DNA from: Rosistilla ulvae
GTDB lineage: Bacteria; Planctomycetota; Planctomycetia; Pirellulales; Pirellulaceae
Direction of reading: 5' to 3'
NCBI RefSeq assembly: GCF_007741475.1
Contig: NZ_CP036261.1
Location: 4,465,798-4,529,797 of the forward strand
Length of the DNA: 64,000 nucleotides
Within the stretch, counting starts at the first letter, position 1. Every line of letters begins with the position of its first letter. Both the position numbers and the translations under genes were made by a program. The notes below the pieces were generated by a model. That model was not told the DNA's origin, ran no database searches, and was given only the letters and a program-made list of their open reading frames with translations. This document shows positions 8,307 through 16,878 of this stretch, piece after piece.

Positions 8307-9389
8307 ATGCGGCCACGCCAGGGAAGCCTGTCGGCGGCAAATCGGCGTGGGCAAGCGCTATTGGAGTTCGCGATCCTTGTCCCGGTCATCATCTTGTTGA
8401 TCGGAGCGACCATCAGTTTCGGTTTATTCTTCTTCAGGGCGAATGTGCTGCAGCAAGCTGTCGACGTGACCGCGCAAGAAATCTCGCGAATGGCCTGGCC
8501 GCCAGATCGAGAACTGGGGCTGGGGCGACTGGAAACGTATACGGTTGCGGCCGACAGTTGCATCGATCCGGAACCAATTGCTGGCGAAGTCGATTTCAGA
8601 AATCGAATTTACGACGAGCAATACCTGATCATCCCCGTAACGGATTACGAGGGGCTCGACGGTGGCCTGCAACAGTATGCCGACTCGCTTCCTTTATTGA
8701 ATCGTTTGTTGGTTTCGGTGATGGTCACCGATTTTGTCGATGGCCAACAGGTGCTGCGGTACCCTGGAGCGATCGTTCGGAACACTTGCACTGGTCAACG
8801 CACGGTTCTGATTCCGATCGTCCAGTACCGTCGTCGCGACATCTCCGCCCCGCCACCGTTTCCCAATGACAACCCGCCGCCGGGCGGCTTTGTTCCCTCG
8901 ACGATTCGCACCGCAGGCGAAACGATCGTGAAGTGGGTGGCTCCCGTCGAAGAGATTCGCGTCGATCACGACGGCAACGGCGATACCGCGCCGGAGAGTC
9001 CTTTCAAGCTCTGCTACGACACCGATCCCACGCTCCCTTCGTTCGAACCGGGAATGGTGGCGCTGCGGATCAACTACCCGCAGCAAGCGACGACGATGAT
9101 CAATCGAACCTCCTTGGTCGACGACGTGGACAATCCGAACGGAACGCTAGGCAGCAGCATCGTGATCGTTGGTGACACCGTCATGGCGCCGGGTGTCGAC
9201 CTCGGCGTGTGCTATCAGATCGAAGAGCCATCCGCACGCTGGTCTCCTGCATCGCACCAGCCTGGATCCACCCCCAACGCGGGCGCCTATGGATTGGGGG
9301 AATTGGAGGCGCTTACGCGGATCGTTCGTCCCTATCGCAAAGTGATGTCGTTTCAAGCGATCTATCGTCGCGAGGTGTTTGGTGAATAG
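8307..9389 (+). CDS. tadE: TadE-like minor pilin (pseudopilin)
   Basis: This encodes 360 residues. The start was chosen so that a short basic leader (MRPRQGSLSAANRRG) precedes QALLEFAILVPVIILLIGA, the TadE signature. Prepilin peptidase should cut after Gly, and Glu follows in the mature helix. The remainder is a long exported domain with Pro-rich PPPFPNDNPPPGG near residue 190 and only one membrane helix. It is about twice the length of classical TadE proteins. The last codons overlap the next gene. Confidence 0.8.
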   Translation: MRPRQGSLSAANRRGQALLEFAILVPVIILLIGATISFGLFFFRANVLQQAVDVTAQEISRMAWPPDRELGLGRLETYTVAADSCIDPEPIAGEVDFRNRIYDEQYLIIPVTDYEGLDGGLQQYADSLPLLNRLLVSVMVTDFVDGQQVLRYPGAIVRNTCTGQRTVLIPIVQYRRRDISAPPPFPNDNPPPGGFVPSTIRTAGETIVKWVAPVEEIRVDHDGNGDTAPESPFKLCYDTDPTLPSFEPGMVALRINYPQQATTMINRTSLVDDVDNPNGTLGSSIVIVGDTVMAPGVDLGVCYQIEEPSARWSPASHQPGSTPNAGAYGLGELEALTRIVRPYRKVMSFQAIYRREVFGE

Positions 9390-10569
9390 AACGAAGCGGC
9401 GAGATCGACGTGGCCAAAGCCTGATTCTGATGTTCTTGTTGATCCTCGCGTTAGTCGGCGTCCTTGCACTCACCTTCGACTTTGGTTTTGTTGTGTTGTC
9501 GCGCCGAATGATGCAGACGGCAGTCAACACGGCGGCGTTGGAAGGGGCACGGGATCGAGCAGGGCTTGGCCGCGAGGACGCGCGAAATGTGATCCGCAAC
9601 GTCTTCGACGACGACCTCGACCCGACATCAAATACGACTTCCTTAGGGGCTGGCCCAGATCAATCGCTGGTCCAACGAGATGCGCTGCAGCGCCCTCGGT
9701 TTGGCGATGGTTCGCGCGTCGAGGATTGGTTTCCTGAACGCCATCAGTTCAACTATCGCCCTGATCCTCAATTGAACCACGCCAACGAACTGCATGGCGA
9801 CTTCGTTCGCGGCGTCTATCGAGATGAATCCAGTTCGCATTGGGTGAACCATGTGGAGTCGGACGACTATGTTCGCGATGACTTGATTGTCAGCGGCGGT
9901 TCGGGGCCAGAAGAACCCGATGCATTTCTCGCCCGCATCCGCCGCACACCGGCGCGCGACGGGATCGCCAACCCGCTGGATCGGATCGCGGGTGTCAGTT
10001 CCAGCGGCAGCGGTTCGCCGCTGATGATCGGCCATTTGATGCCGTTTCGCACCACTGCCACCGATGCTTACGACATCCGCCGCGATGGCGTGGCGATTCG
10101 CGCGACTGCGATCGCTGTCAAACAACCGATCGTCTACGTGGGCCAGGCAACCGGCGGCGACTTTCTGCAGCTGCTCGACCACTCCTATTATGCTGAGTCC
10201 TCGCAGTGGATGTTATTGGACAATCCTCAACATCGTCTCGGCGCATCGATGGCTGCTCCCGACGACCCATCGCTTCAGAACGCATCCGCTCCGACAACGC
10301 CTGGCTATGCCGCGATCGTCGGCTACATCGAAGGCGAATTTGATGGTATGCCGGTGGAAGAGGGATATTATGTGATCGGATTCTGTCAGCTGCCCGACAG
10401 TCGACCGTTCCGCGCCAACGCCTCTCCGCGATTGCAAGATGCCTGGCCGGAACTGGGGAAGCTCTCGCCGGCGACGCGTTCAGCAATCCTTCAACGCAAT
10501 CGGAATCTGGACTTACTCGGGACGTTCGAATCTGCCGTTCAGCCAGCGCTGGTACGCACCCTCCACTGA
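9382..10569 (+). CDS. tadG: TadG-like pilus assembly protein
   Basis: This encodes 395 residues. The N-terminus RRDRRGQSLILMFLLILALV is the TadE/TadG-type leader plus helix (TadG_N). AVNTAALEGARD, directly after the helix, is also typical of TadG. The rest is extracytoplasmic with no von Willebrand A domain that I can see, so the assignment rests mainly on the first 60 residues and the neighbours. I prefer GTG at 9382, after GAGGTG, over the adjacent TTG at 9379. It overlaps tadE by 8 bases. Confidence 0.72.
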   Translation: MNRTKRRDRRGQSLILMFLLILALVGVLALTFDFGFVVLSRRMMQTAVNTAALEGARDRAGLGREDARNVIRNVFDDDLDPTSNTTSLGAGPDQSLVQRDALQRPRFGDGSRVEDWFPERHQFNYRPDPQLNHANELHGDFVRGVYRDESSSHWVNHVESDDYVRDDLIVSGGSGPEEPDAFLARIRRTPARDGIANPLDRIAGVSSSGSGSPLMIGHLMPFRTTATDAYDIRRDGVAIRATAIAVKQPIVYVGQATGGDFLQLLDHSYYAESSQWMLLDNPQHRLGASMAAPDDPSLQNASAPTTPGYAAIVGYIEGEFDGMPVEEGYYVIGFCQLPDSRPFRANASPRLQDAWPELGKLSPATRSAILQRNRNLDLLGTFESAVQPALVRTLH

Positions 10570-10883
10570 ATCGCTTGCTCCGATGCGACCAGCGATTAAC
10601 AGTCGTTTGGTCGGCTTCATCAACGGATGGCGATCGATGATGCGCGTACCTCGCTCATGTTTTGGCTGCAGGCTGCGTAGCCTGCGTAAACATTGCCGCC
10701 TCTGCTGGATGTTTGGATTGAATTGCTTCAAGTGACATTACCGATTGTGCCGAAAGAGAGGCTTGTCTTTGGTCGGACTATTTAACGCTCGAATCTTTCC
10801 TTCCTTGTTAGGTGCTGTTGTCACCTTGCTCGGAATCCCAATGGGAAGCACTCCGGCACCATTGTCTGACTGACGGAATCACC
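10570..10883. other. Intergenic region between tadG and the secretin gene
   Basis: No gene is supported here. It has a hairpin at 10668-10685, after which transcription of the secretin part of the locus probably restarts. The stretch GTCTTTGGTCGGAC followed by [CT]ATTT occurs at 10765 and also at 285, upstream of another exported protein; that may be chance. Confidence 0.5.
10668..10685 (+). terminator. Hairpin after tadG
   Basis: GCAGGCT (10668-10674) and AGCCTGC (10679-10685) form a perfect 7-bp stem with a 4-nt loop about 100 bp after the tadG stop. There is no T-run, so terminator function is only likely. Confidence 0.45.
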
Positions 10884-12953
10884 ATGAAACCATTTCGGTA
10901 CCGCAAAACGGGGACTCAATCGCCCCGGTCGCGGCTTCTCTGCCTCGCGTGTGGGCTTGTCTGGACTGCTTGGGCATCCGCTCAATCGCCGCCAGATCGC
11001 ACGTCGCTTGCTCAAGCCCCACTGCTGCAGCCTGCTAACGCAGCCGAACGTCTGCACACGCCAGCGGGTACGGAATTTCCGATCCCAGGCGAACGAGGCA
11101 CCTTTCCGGCAGCAGGGGAGCGTCGCAGAGCGGATCCGTATCCGAGCTTTCGGCTTCAGAGCGATTTCCCATCGGAATTGATCCTGCCCGCGCCAACGGA
11201 CCAGGCGATTGACAAAGAGAATCGTTTTATTCCAACGACGATCGATCCCGAGCTGCCGCTCAAATTGGTGCTGGGACGTCCCAAGGTGCTTCAGTTGGCC
11301 GACACGCCGACGCGAATCTATACGCCGTCGGAAACGATCATCCGCACCGAAACGATCGATCAACGCAGCGGCAGGGAGGTCGCGGTCACCGGTCTGCAGC
11401 CCGGTACGACGACGCTGATCTTTTGGTTCCGCGATCCCACAGCGCCCTCGGGTGAGAGCACGGTCGCGTATGAGGTGCGTGTGTATGCCGATCCGTTGTT
11501 CGCGCGTCCCACTGTGGATCTGCAGGAGGAACTGAACACCACCTTTCCCAACAGCTACATCGAACTCAACGAGATCGCTGACCGCTTGATCGTTCGTGGA
11601 CAGGTCCCCGACACCAACGAGATGTCGCAGATCTTGAACATCCTGTTGGGAACGCGAGCTTCGCAGCCGCCAGCGGATCAAGAAGTTCAGCTGCAGTCGA
11701 CAACGACGAACCTCAACTTCGCAACTGCAGCTGAGCGGTTGGAAGCCCAACGCGATGCCGACTTCGAGCGGCGTTTGTTCGACCCCGTCGCGTTGGCTCA
11801 AGCTGGAATCATCAACCAATTGAAGGTCGTCGGTGAGCAGCAGGTGATGCTCAAGGTCACGGTGGCGGAGGTGAATCGTTCCGCGGCCCGAAGCATCGGC
11901 TTGAATTTTGGAGTCAACAACGACAGCGGGTTGACGGTTTTTCAATCACTCACGGGCAATCTTGCTCAGGCCGCGGGCAATGCGGGACAATCGAGCAGCA
12001 ACATTCTGGCATCGCTCGACATGGGGCAGGTGCAACTGGCCATCGAAGCGCTCCGCCGGATGAACCTTTCACGCACCCTCGCCGAACCGAACCTTGTTGC
12101 CATGAACGGCCAACCGGCAGAATTTCAAGCCGGTGGTCAGTTTCCGATTCCGGTCATCAGCAGCGGCGGAACGGGGAACAACTTGCAGGGCGTATCGTTT
12201 GTTCCCTTTGGCGTGCAGTTGCAATTCACTCCCGTCATTCAAGATCGCGACGTGATCCGGTTGCAGATGAATGCCGAGGTCAGCACGCGCGACGAGTCGC
12301 TGGGGACAAGCATTGGCGGCGGTGGTGGTGGAACACAAGTCGCCGGTTTGAACAGTCGCAACTTTTCGACCACGGTCCAGCTGCGCAGCGGACAAACGAT
12401 TGCGGTCGCGGGACTGCTGCAAACCAATTACGGAGCCAGTACCGAACGCGTTCCGTTCTGGGGCGACTTGCCCTTCATCGGTGCCACCGGCGGCGTGAAT
12501 CGCAGCAGCAGCGGCGAACAGGAACTTGTGATTCTTGTCACGCCGCATCTGGTCGCCCCGGTGGATGCGTGCCAACCGTTGCCGCTGCCGGGCGATGATG
12601 TCTTTGAACCGAGCGACATCGAATTTTACATCGCCAATCGTTTGGAGAGTCGACGTTCGCGAGACCACCGATCGTCGGTCCGCACCGATTATGCGAGGCA
12701 GAAGCGAGCGGAGCACTGTTGTCCCGAACTGTTCATGTTGGGAGATGTCGGTCCAACGGATCGTTGTTGCCCTCGCCCGGCACCTGTACCGCATACCGCC
12801 ATTGGCACAAGTCGCAATGGAATGCCGACGCCGCCAGTCTTCTCCACCGCACCGACGGAACCGTTGGGATCTGTCGAATCGATTGGGCAAGGCGGTGCCG
12901 AGGGGAACTCAGCGTTTGGCAACACAAATCAGCGAGGCCACGATGTTAAATAA
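10884..12953 (+). CDS. cpaC: Tad outer-membrane secretin CpaC/RcpA
   Basis: This 689-residue type II/III secretin forms the outer-membrane pore for the Flp pilus. A signal peptide covers about residues 1-35 (basic start, then LLCLACGLVWTAWASA). There is an N-terminal pilus/BON-like region, and the secretin core runs to about residue 570, with VAVAGL-type strands and the ELVILVTPHLVAP end signature. A Cys/Pro-rich tail of about 120 residues, unusual for the family, follows the secretin end. The ATG at 10884 starts the signal peptide; an in-frame codon 72 bp earlier adds only non-signal residues. The 3' end overlaps the next gene by 11 bases. Confidence 0.88.
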   Translation: MKPFRYRKTGTQSPRSRLLCLACGLVWTAWASAQSPPDRTSLAQAPLLQPANAAERLHTPAGTEFPIPGERGTFPAAGERRRADPYPSFRLQSDFPSELILPAPTDQAIDKENRFIPTTIDPELPLKLVLGRPKVLQLADTPTRIYTPSETIIRTETIDQRSGREVAVTGLQPGTTTLIFWFRDPTAPSGESTVAYEVRVYADPLFARPTVDLQEELNTTFPNSYIELNEIADRLIVRGQVPDTNEMSQILNILLGTRASQPPADQEVQLQSTTTNLNFATAAERLEAQRDADFERRLFDPVALAQAGIINQLKVVGEQQVMLKVTVAEVNRSAARSIGLNFGVNNDSGLTVFQSLTGNLAQAAGNAGQSSSNILASLDMGQVQLAIEALRRMNLSRTLAEPNLVAMNGQPAEFQAGGQFPIPVISSGGTGNNLQGVSFVPFGVQLQFTPVIQDRDVIRLQMNAEVSTRDESLGTSIGGGGGGTQVAGLNSRNFSTTVQLRSGQTIAVAGLLQTNYGASTERVPFWGDLPFIGATGGVNRSSSGEQELVILVTPHLVAPVDACQPLPLPGDDVFEPSDIEFYIANRLESRRSRDHRSSVRTDYARQKRAEHCCPELFMLGDVGPTDRCCPRPAPVPHTAIGTSRNGMPTPPVFSTAPTEPLGSVESIGQGGAEGNSAFGNTNQRGHDVK

Positions 12954-13518
12954 GTTCAAGTCTTTCGAATTGGCCGCGGGCGCTTTGACGCTCGTTTCGC
13001 TCGCTGCGATCGGATGTGCGTCGCGAGGTGGCTTCATGGGAGTCGATTGTTGTGCAGACATTCCCGCCGGGGCGATTCCCGAACCGGCAGGAGCGAAGCT
13101 GTGCGATTGGCAAACCGCTCAGGTCATCAGTGCTGTCGCGGACCAGACGGTCTTCTACCAATCCGACTTTATCGGAACCAGCGCCACGCTCTCTCCCGCA
13201 GCGATCGATCGGATGGCACGCAACGCGAACAGTGGGTTGGTATTCAGCCAACCCTCGATCGTGGAACCATCGGGCAACGACCTTCGAGACGCAGCTCGCG
13301 TCGAATCGGTCATCGCTCAACTCGCTTCGCTGGGCGTTGCAGCTCCCGTTGTGGAAGTCGCCACCCCCGCGGCTCTCGGTATGCAAGGTCAACTCGCCGA
13401 ACGCGTTGGCGGTGGTTTCGGCAACCCGATCGCAGGGACGGGCGCACCGATCTCGCAGGCCTCGGGATTTGGCGGGCAAAGCGTTGGTATGAACGTTACT
13501 GGGGGCATGTTTCAATGA
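12943..13518 (+). CDS. Putative lipoprotein of unknown function in the Tad locus
   Basis: This encodes 191 residues. An N-terminal signal with LVSLAAIGC near residue 23 looks like a slightly atypical lipobox, so the protein is probably lipid-anchored outside. I do not recognise the domain. The centre has an Asn/Ser/Pro-rich segment, and the C-terminus is Gly-rich and repetitive. The start overlaps the secretin stop and the stop overlaps tadD (ATGA), so it is translated with them. That suggests a pilotin-like or accessory role for the secretin, comparable in position to RcpB/CpaD, but there is no sequence evidence for homology. Confidence 0.7.
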   Translation: MLNKFKSFELAAGALTLVSLAAIGCASRGGFMGVDCCADIPAGAIPEPAGAKLCDWQTAQVISAVADQTVFYQSDFIGTSATLSPAAIDRMARNANSGLVFSQPSIVEPSGNDLRDAARVESVIAQLASLGVAAPVVEVATPAALGMQGQLAERVGGGFGNPIAGTGAPISQASGFGGQSVGMNVTGGMFQ

Positions 13519-14249
13519 GTTTGCAATTCAATCGAACCCGGCGATTTTTCGCGGCGCTGATGGTGGTCGCGGTTCCGCTTGCGATTGGTTGCGGCAGTAT
13601 CGGCAAGAAGCGTGACACCGATTCCGACTTCTTGAAGCCGCTGGCATCGGCGACACCCGATGTCGCAAAGACGAAGCGTCAACCGATGCCTAGCGAACGA
13701 TCGCTCTGCATGCAGACCGCGAAAACGGTCGCCTCCAAAGGCCACGCCGTAGAAGCGGTCAAACTGTACGAACACGTCGAGCAGCTCGATCCGGCGGGCG
13801 AACCGCTCGATGCCGAATTGGCTCCGCTGTACGCCGACCTTGGCAACCACGATGCAGCGATTCAGCGCTATAAACGGATCGTCCAGCGCTCGCCCGACGA
13901 CAGCGATCTGTCCAACAACTTTGCCTGGACGCTGATGGAATCGGGGCGTTTCGATCAAGCGATCGCCGAAGCGACACGCGGACTGCAAAACGACGCCGGT
14001 AACCGCCGCCTTCAATCAACGCTTGCGATGATCCATTATCGCAAGGGGGATTCTGCGGCGGCGCTGCGTCATTTTTCCGAGGCTCTCGGTGAATCGGCAG
14101 CCCATCACAACCTCGCGGTCCTAGAGATCGACGCCGGAAACGTCGACTCCGCCAGGGCGCATCTGCAGCAAGCGATGCAGTCGGCCCCGCCCGACGCACA
14201 AACGGAGACTCTCCTGGCGGCGCTCGATACGGCGGCTTCTGCACGGTAG
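13515..14249 (+). CDS. tadD: TadD-like TPR lipoprotein
   Basis: This encodes 244 residues. A lipoprotein signal ends at LAIGC near residue 22. It is followed by several tetratricopeptide-type helical pairs (about 60-210), for example NNFAWTLMESGRFDQAI and STLAMIHYRKGDSAAALRHF. TadD proteins are outer-membrane lipoproteins thought to help secretin assembly. This is the last gene of the Tad locus; it overlaps the preceding lipoprotein by ATGA. Confidence 0.82.
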   Translation: MSLQFNRTRRFFAALMVVAVPLAIGCGSIGKKRDTDSDFLKPLASATPDVAKTKRQPMPSERSLCMQTAKTVASKGHAVEAVKLYEHVEQLDPAGEPLDAELAPLYADLGNHDAAIQRYKRIVQRSPDDSDLSNNFAWTLMESGRFDQAIAEATRGLQNDAGNRRLQSTLAMIHYRKGDSAAALRHFSEALGESAAHHNLAVLEIDAGNVDSARAHLQQAMQSAPPDAQTETLLAALDTAASAR

Positions 14250-14803
14250 CGCGGATTCCACAACGCGCACTCGGGTAATTGCGGCGTGGACTTGCGGGCA
14301 GCAGTATCCGATGACGAACTCGGTGGCCGGGCGACGTTTTGAATTTGGGAATTTGGAAAGCTTGGTGGTGCCGCAGCGCGGGAACGCATGCTTCGATCTG
14401 TCACCAGCCCTCGGACGCGAAACGCCCGAGTTGTCGCTTGGCGTTGTCTTCTATTATGAAGGCGATATCCGCTGGAAGGAGTTGTCCGAGGCGGCGCACG
14501 ATCGGTTTACCGGAACGACAACGCCGACTCGCTTCAGGTATTTAGAGGGTGCGGACAGCGCGAAGGGCAAACGTAGGGAAGATCATCCAACACCTGGCGT
14601 GCCGCAATGGCGTTTCCCATCACGACGCCGTTCGTGCGGCTTGTTCCGCAGGCCTATTGTCATGGGTTTCGACGCAAGGCAGACGCGGTGCTTGGATTGG
14701 CAAATGATAGCCGGGGCGGTATCCTCTTCGGTCAAGTCTTCCGCGGAATTGCGGCATCGTAATTTCAATCCCTCCATCCAGCCTTCACGAAAGAAGTCCC
14801 GCT
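14250..14803. other. Intergenic region between the Tad locus and ridA
   Basis: The 554 bases contain an open frame (14311-14859), but its product is Arg/Ser-rich, resembles no family and runs into ridA, so I consider it non-coding. I see no strong repeat or promoter motif. The end of Tad transcription and the ridA promoter should lie here. Confidence 0.45.
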
Positions 14804-15241
14804 ATGTCAGCCCAGCAGAAAGCAACCGATCTCGGAATCGACCTCAGCGATCAGCCTAACGGCTATCTGAATCTCTGCATCAAAAGTGGCAACCAGTTGA
14901 TCACTTCGGGACACGTCAGCGACATCAAGGGAATTCTCGGCGGCGGATTGTCGGTCGAAGAGGGTTACAAAGCTGCCCGCGAGTGCGCTGAAAAGATCCT
15001 TCGTTCGGTCCGCAACACGCATGGAACACTGGACGGTTTGAAGGTCGTCAAGCTGCTCGGGTGCGTTTATTCGGCTCCCGATTTCACCGATCAGCACTTG
15101 GTGATCAACGGTGCGTCGGATCTGTTTCACGAACTGTACGGCAAAGATGGCGATGGGTATCACGCCCGCAGCGCCCTCGGCTTTGCCGCCTTGCCAACCG
15201 GTGTCGCGGTCGAAGTCGAAGCGGTTTTCGAAATCGTTTAA
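14804..15241 (+). CDS. ridA: RidA family protein (enamine/imine deaminase-like)
   Basis: This 145-residue YjgF/RidA/UK114 fold protein, from the longer RidA subgroup, contains ITSGHVSD, GTLDGLKVVKLLGCVYS and FHELYG. RidA proteins hydrolyse reactive enamines or imines from PLP enzymes. The subgroup shown here often lacks the catalytic Arg in the canonical place, and I cannot confirm activity. It is followed by a clear hairpin terminator, so it is probably transcribed alone, although it sits next to the catabolic island. Confidence 0.85.
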   Translation: MSAQQKATDLGIDLSDQPNGYLNLCIKSGNQLITSGHVSDIKGILGGGLSVEEGYKAARECAEKILRSVRNTHGTLDGLKVVKLLGCVYSAPDFTDQHLVINGASDLFHELYGKDGDGYHARSALGFAALPTGVAVEVEAVFEIV

Positions 15242-15323
15242 CGAACGTTTGCTGCCGGCAGACGATACCGTAACAAATGAAAAAATGAAAAATGCTCGGT
15301 CGGTCCATTGGATCGACTCTCGG

Positions 15324-15347
15324 CCGACCAATCGCATTGGTCGGTTT
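15324..15347 (+). terminator. Rho-independent terminator after ridA
   Basis: CCGACCAAT (15324-15332) and ATTGGTCGG (15336-15344) form a perfect 9-bp stem with a CGC loop, followed by TTTCCT. It is 80 bp after the ridA stop and 107 bp before the transporter start. Confidence 0.65.
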
Positions 15348-15453
15348 CCTCCTGCCGCATTCCTGGTTTGGGAACCGCCACCTGGCTCCCCTCCTTTTCC
15401 AACCAGGCTCCATTCACAACCGTCGCAGCGACCTTTCCCACGAGCGCGAATCT

Positions 15454-16746
15454 ATGACGATGGAATCCGAGCGCGAGTCCCCCACACGCATTCGCTATCA
15501 CGTGATCGGAGCGACGACGCTTGCTGCGGTGATGTTGTATCTGGACCGGATCTGTATCGCGGAGATTGCAAAACTGAAGGAGTTTCGCCAGTCGCTCGAT
15601 CTGTCCGACGAACAGGTTGGGATGGTGATGTCCGCCTTCTTCTTCTCCTACGCGCTCGCTCAGGTCCCCGCCGGTTGGCTGTCGGACCGCTTTGGCGCCC
15701 GGCGAATGATGCCGATCTATATCGCGGTCTGGTCGATCAGCACGATCTTGACGGGGTTTGCCACGGGCTTTGCGATGCTGTTGGTGGTGCGGCTGCTGTT
15801 TGGTCTTTCCCAAGCGGGATGTTATCCGACCGCTGGCAGTTTGGTGAAACGTTGGATCGAACTTCCACGTCGCGGGACCGCCAGTAGCATCGTGTCGTTT
15901 GGTGGCCGGTTCGGTGGCGCGATCGCACCGCTGCTGACCGCCTGGCTGTTGAAAGACTATTTGAGCTGGCAAATCGTGCTGGCACTGTACGGATTGGCCG
16001 GGCTATTTGTGGCGGTCTATTTCTGGCGAATCTTTCGCGAAACGCCGTTGGACCATCCCGCTTGCAACGCCGAAGAACGGGAATTGATCACCCGCTTCGA
16101 CAGTCCGGACGAAGGAGGCTCCAGCGCTGCGTTTCCGCCGATTCTGACACTCGTCAGCAGCGGAACGATGTGGATGATGTGCGCCTTGCAGTTTGGGGTC
16201 AACATCGGTTGGGTTTTCCTGGTCACTTGGCTGCCGACCTATTTGCAGGATGTGAAGCAGGTCGACGCGACAATCGGCGGCTTGATGTCGACGATCGTTT
16301 TGTTCGCTGGAATCGGCGGCATGCTGTTAGGCGGTCCGCTGACCGATATCTGTACGCAACGGCTTGGGACGCGATGGGGACGCTCGCTCCCCATCGCCGG
16401 TTGTTCTACGGTCGCGCTGTGCGCCTACCTTTCTTGTCTGCACTTGGAATCGGCTTGGTCGTTTGTCATCGCCGCTTCGATTGTCGCATTTATGACCGAC
16501 ATGAGCGTTCCCGCGGTCTGGGCTTACATGCAAGATGTCGGCGGCAAAAACACGGCGGCCGTCTTCGGTTGGGGAAACATGTGGGGCAACTTTGGCGCCG
16601 CAGTCACGCCGCTACTGGTCCCCATCGTGCTGAAGAAGTGGGATCACAATGGCGACTGGCACGAAGCGTTTTATCTGTTTTCAGCCGGCTATCTGGTCGC
16701 TGCCCTCTGCGCTTTAGGTATCAACGCCCAACGTAAAATTTCATAG
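15454..16746 (+). CDS. MFS transporter, anion:cation symporter (ACS)-like
   Basis: This encodes 430 residues with about 12 transmembrane helices. The motif GWLSDRFGARRMMPIY near residue 70 is the loop 2-3 signature, and YLDRICIAEI near residue 30 resembles ACS members that import glucarate, galactarate or hexuronate. PTAGSLVKRWI near 128 also fits. Substrate is inferred from this family and from the downstream aldolase. I set the start at the ATG at 15454, which begins the short polar N-terminus before helix 1; an upstream in-frame codon at 15292 would run into the terminator hairpin. Confidence 0.85.
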   Translation: MTMESERESPTRIRYHVIGATTLAAVMLYLDRICIAEIAKLKEFRQSLDLSDEQVGMVMSAFFFSYALAQVPAGWLSDRFGARRMMPIYIAVWSISTILTGFATGFAMLLVVRLLFGLSQAGCYPTAGSLVKRWIELPRRGTASSIVSFGGRFGGAIAPLLTAWLLKDYLSWQIVLALYGLAGLFVAVYFWRIFRETPLDHPACNAEERELITRFDSPDEGGSSAAFPPILTLVSSGTMWMMCALQFGVNIGWVFLVTWLPTYLQDVKQVDATIGGLMSTIVLFAGIGGMLLGGPLTDICTQRLGTRWGRSLPIAGCSTVALCAYLSCLHLESAWSFVIAASIVAFMTDMSVPAVWAYMQDVGGKNTAAVFGWGNMWGNFGAAVTPLLVPIVLKKWDHNGDWHEAFYLFSAGYLVAALCALGINAQRKIS

Positions 16747-16878
16747 CGGCAGTGCCAACGGGTCGTCGCGATCAATCCGCCCGATTTCACGATCGGTGTC
16801 GCATCGACTAGAATCGGGGCCCTCGCCCCCTCTCACCCCACCTAATCTCTTCACGCCTCTCTCAACCCACCACAGACA

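Noticed and set aside
14311-14859. 182-residue open frame upstream of ridA
   Set aside because: Composition is Arg/Ser-rich, no domain, overlaps the ridA start.
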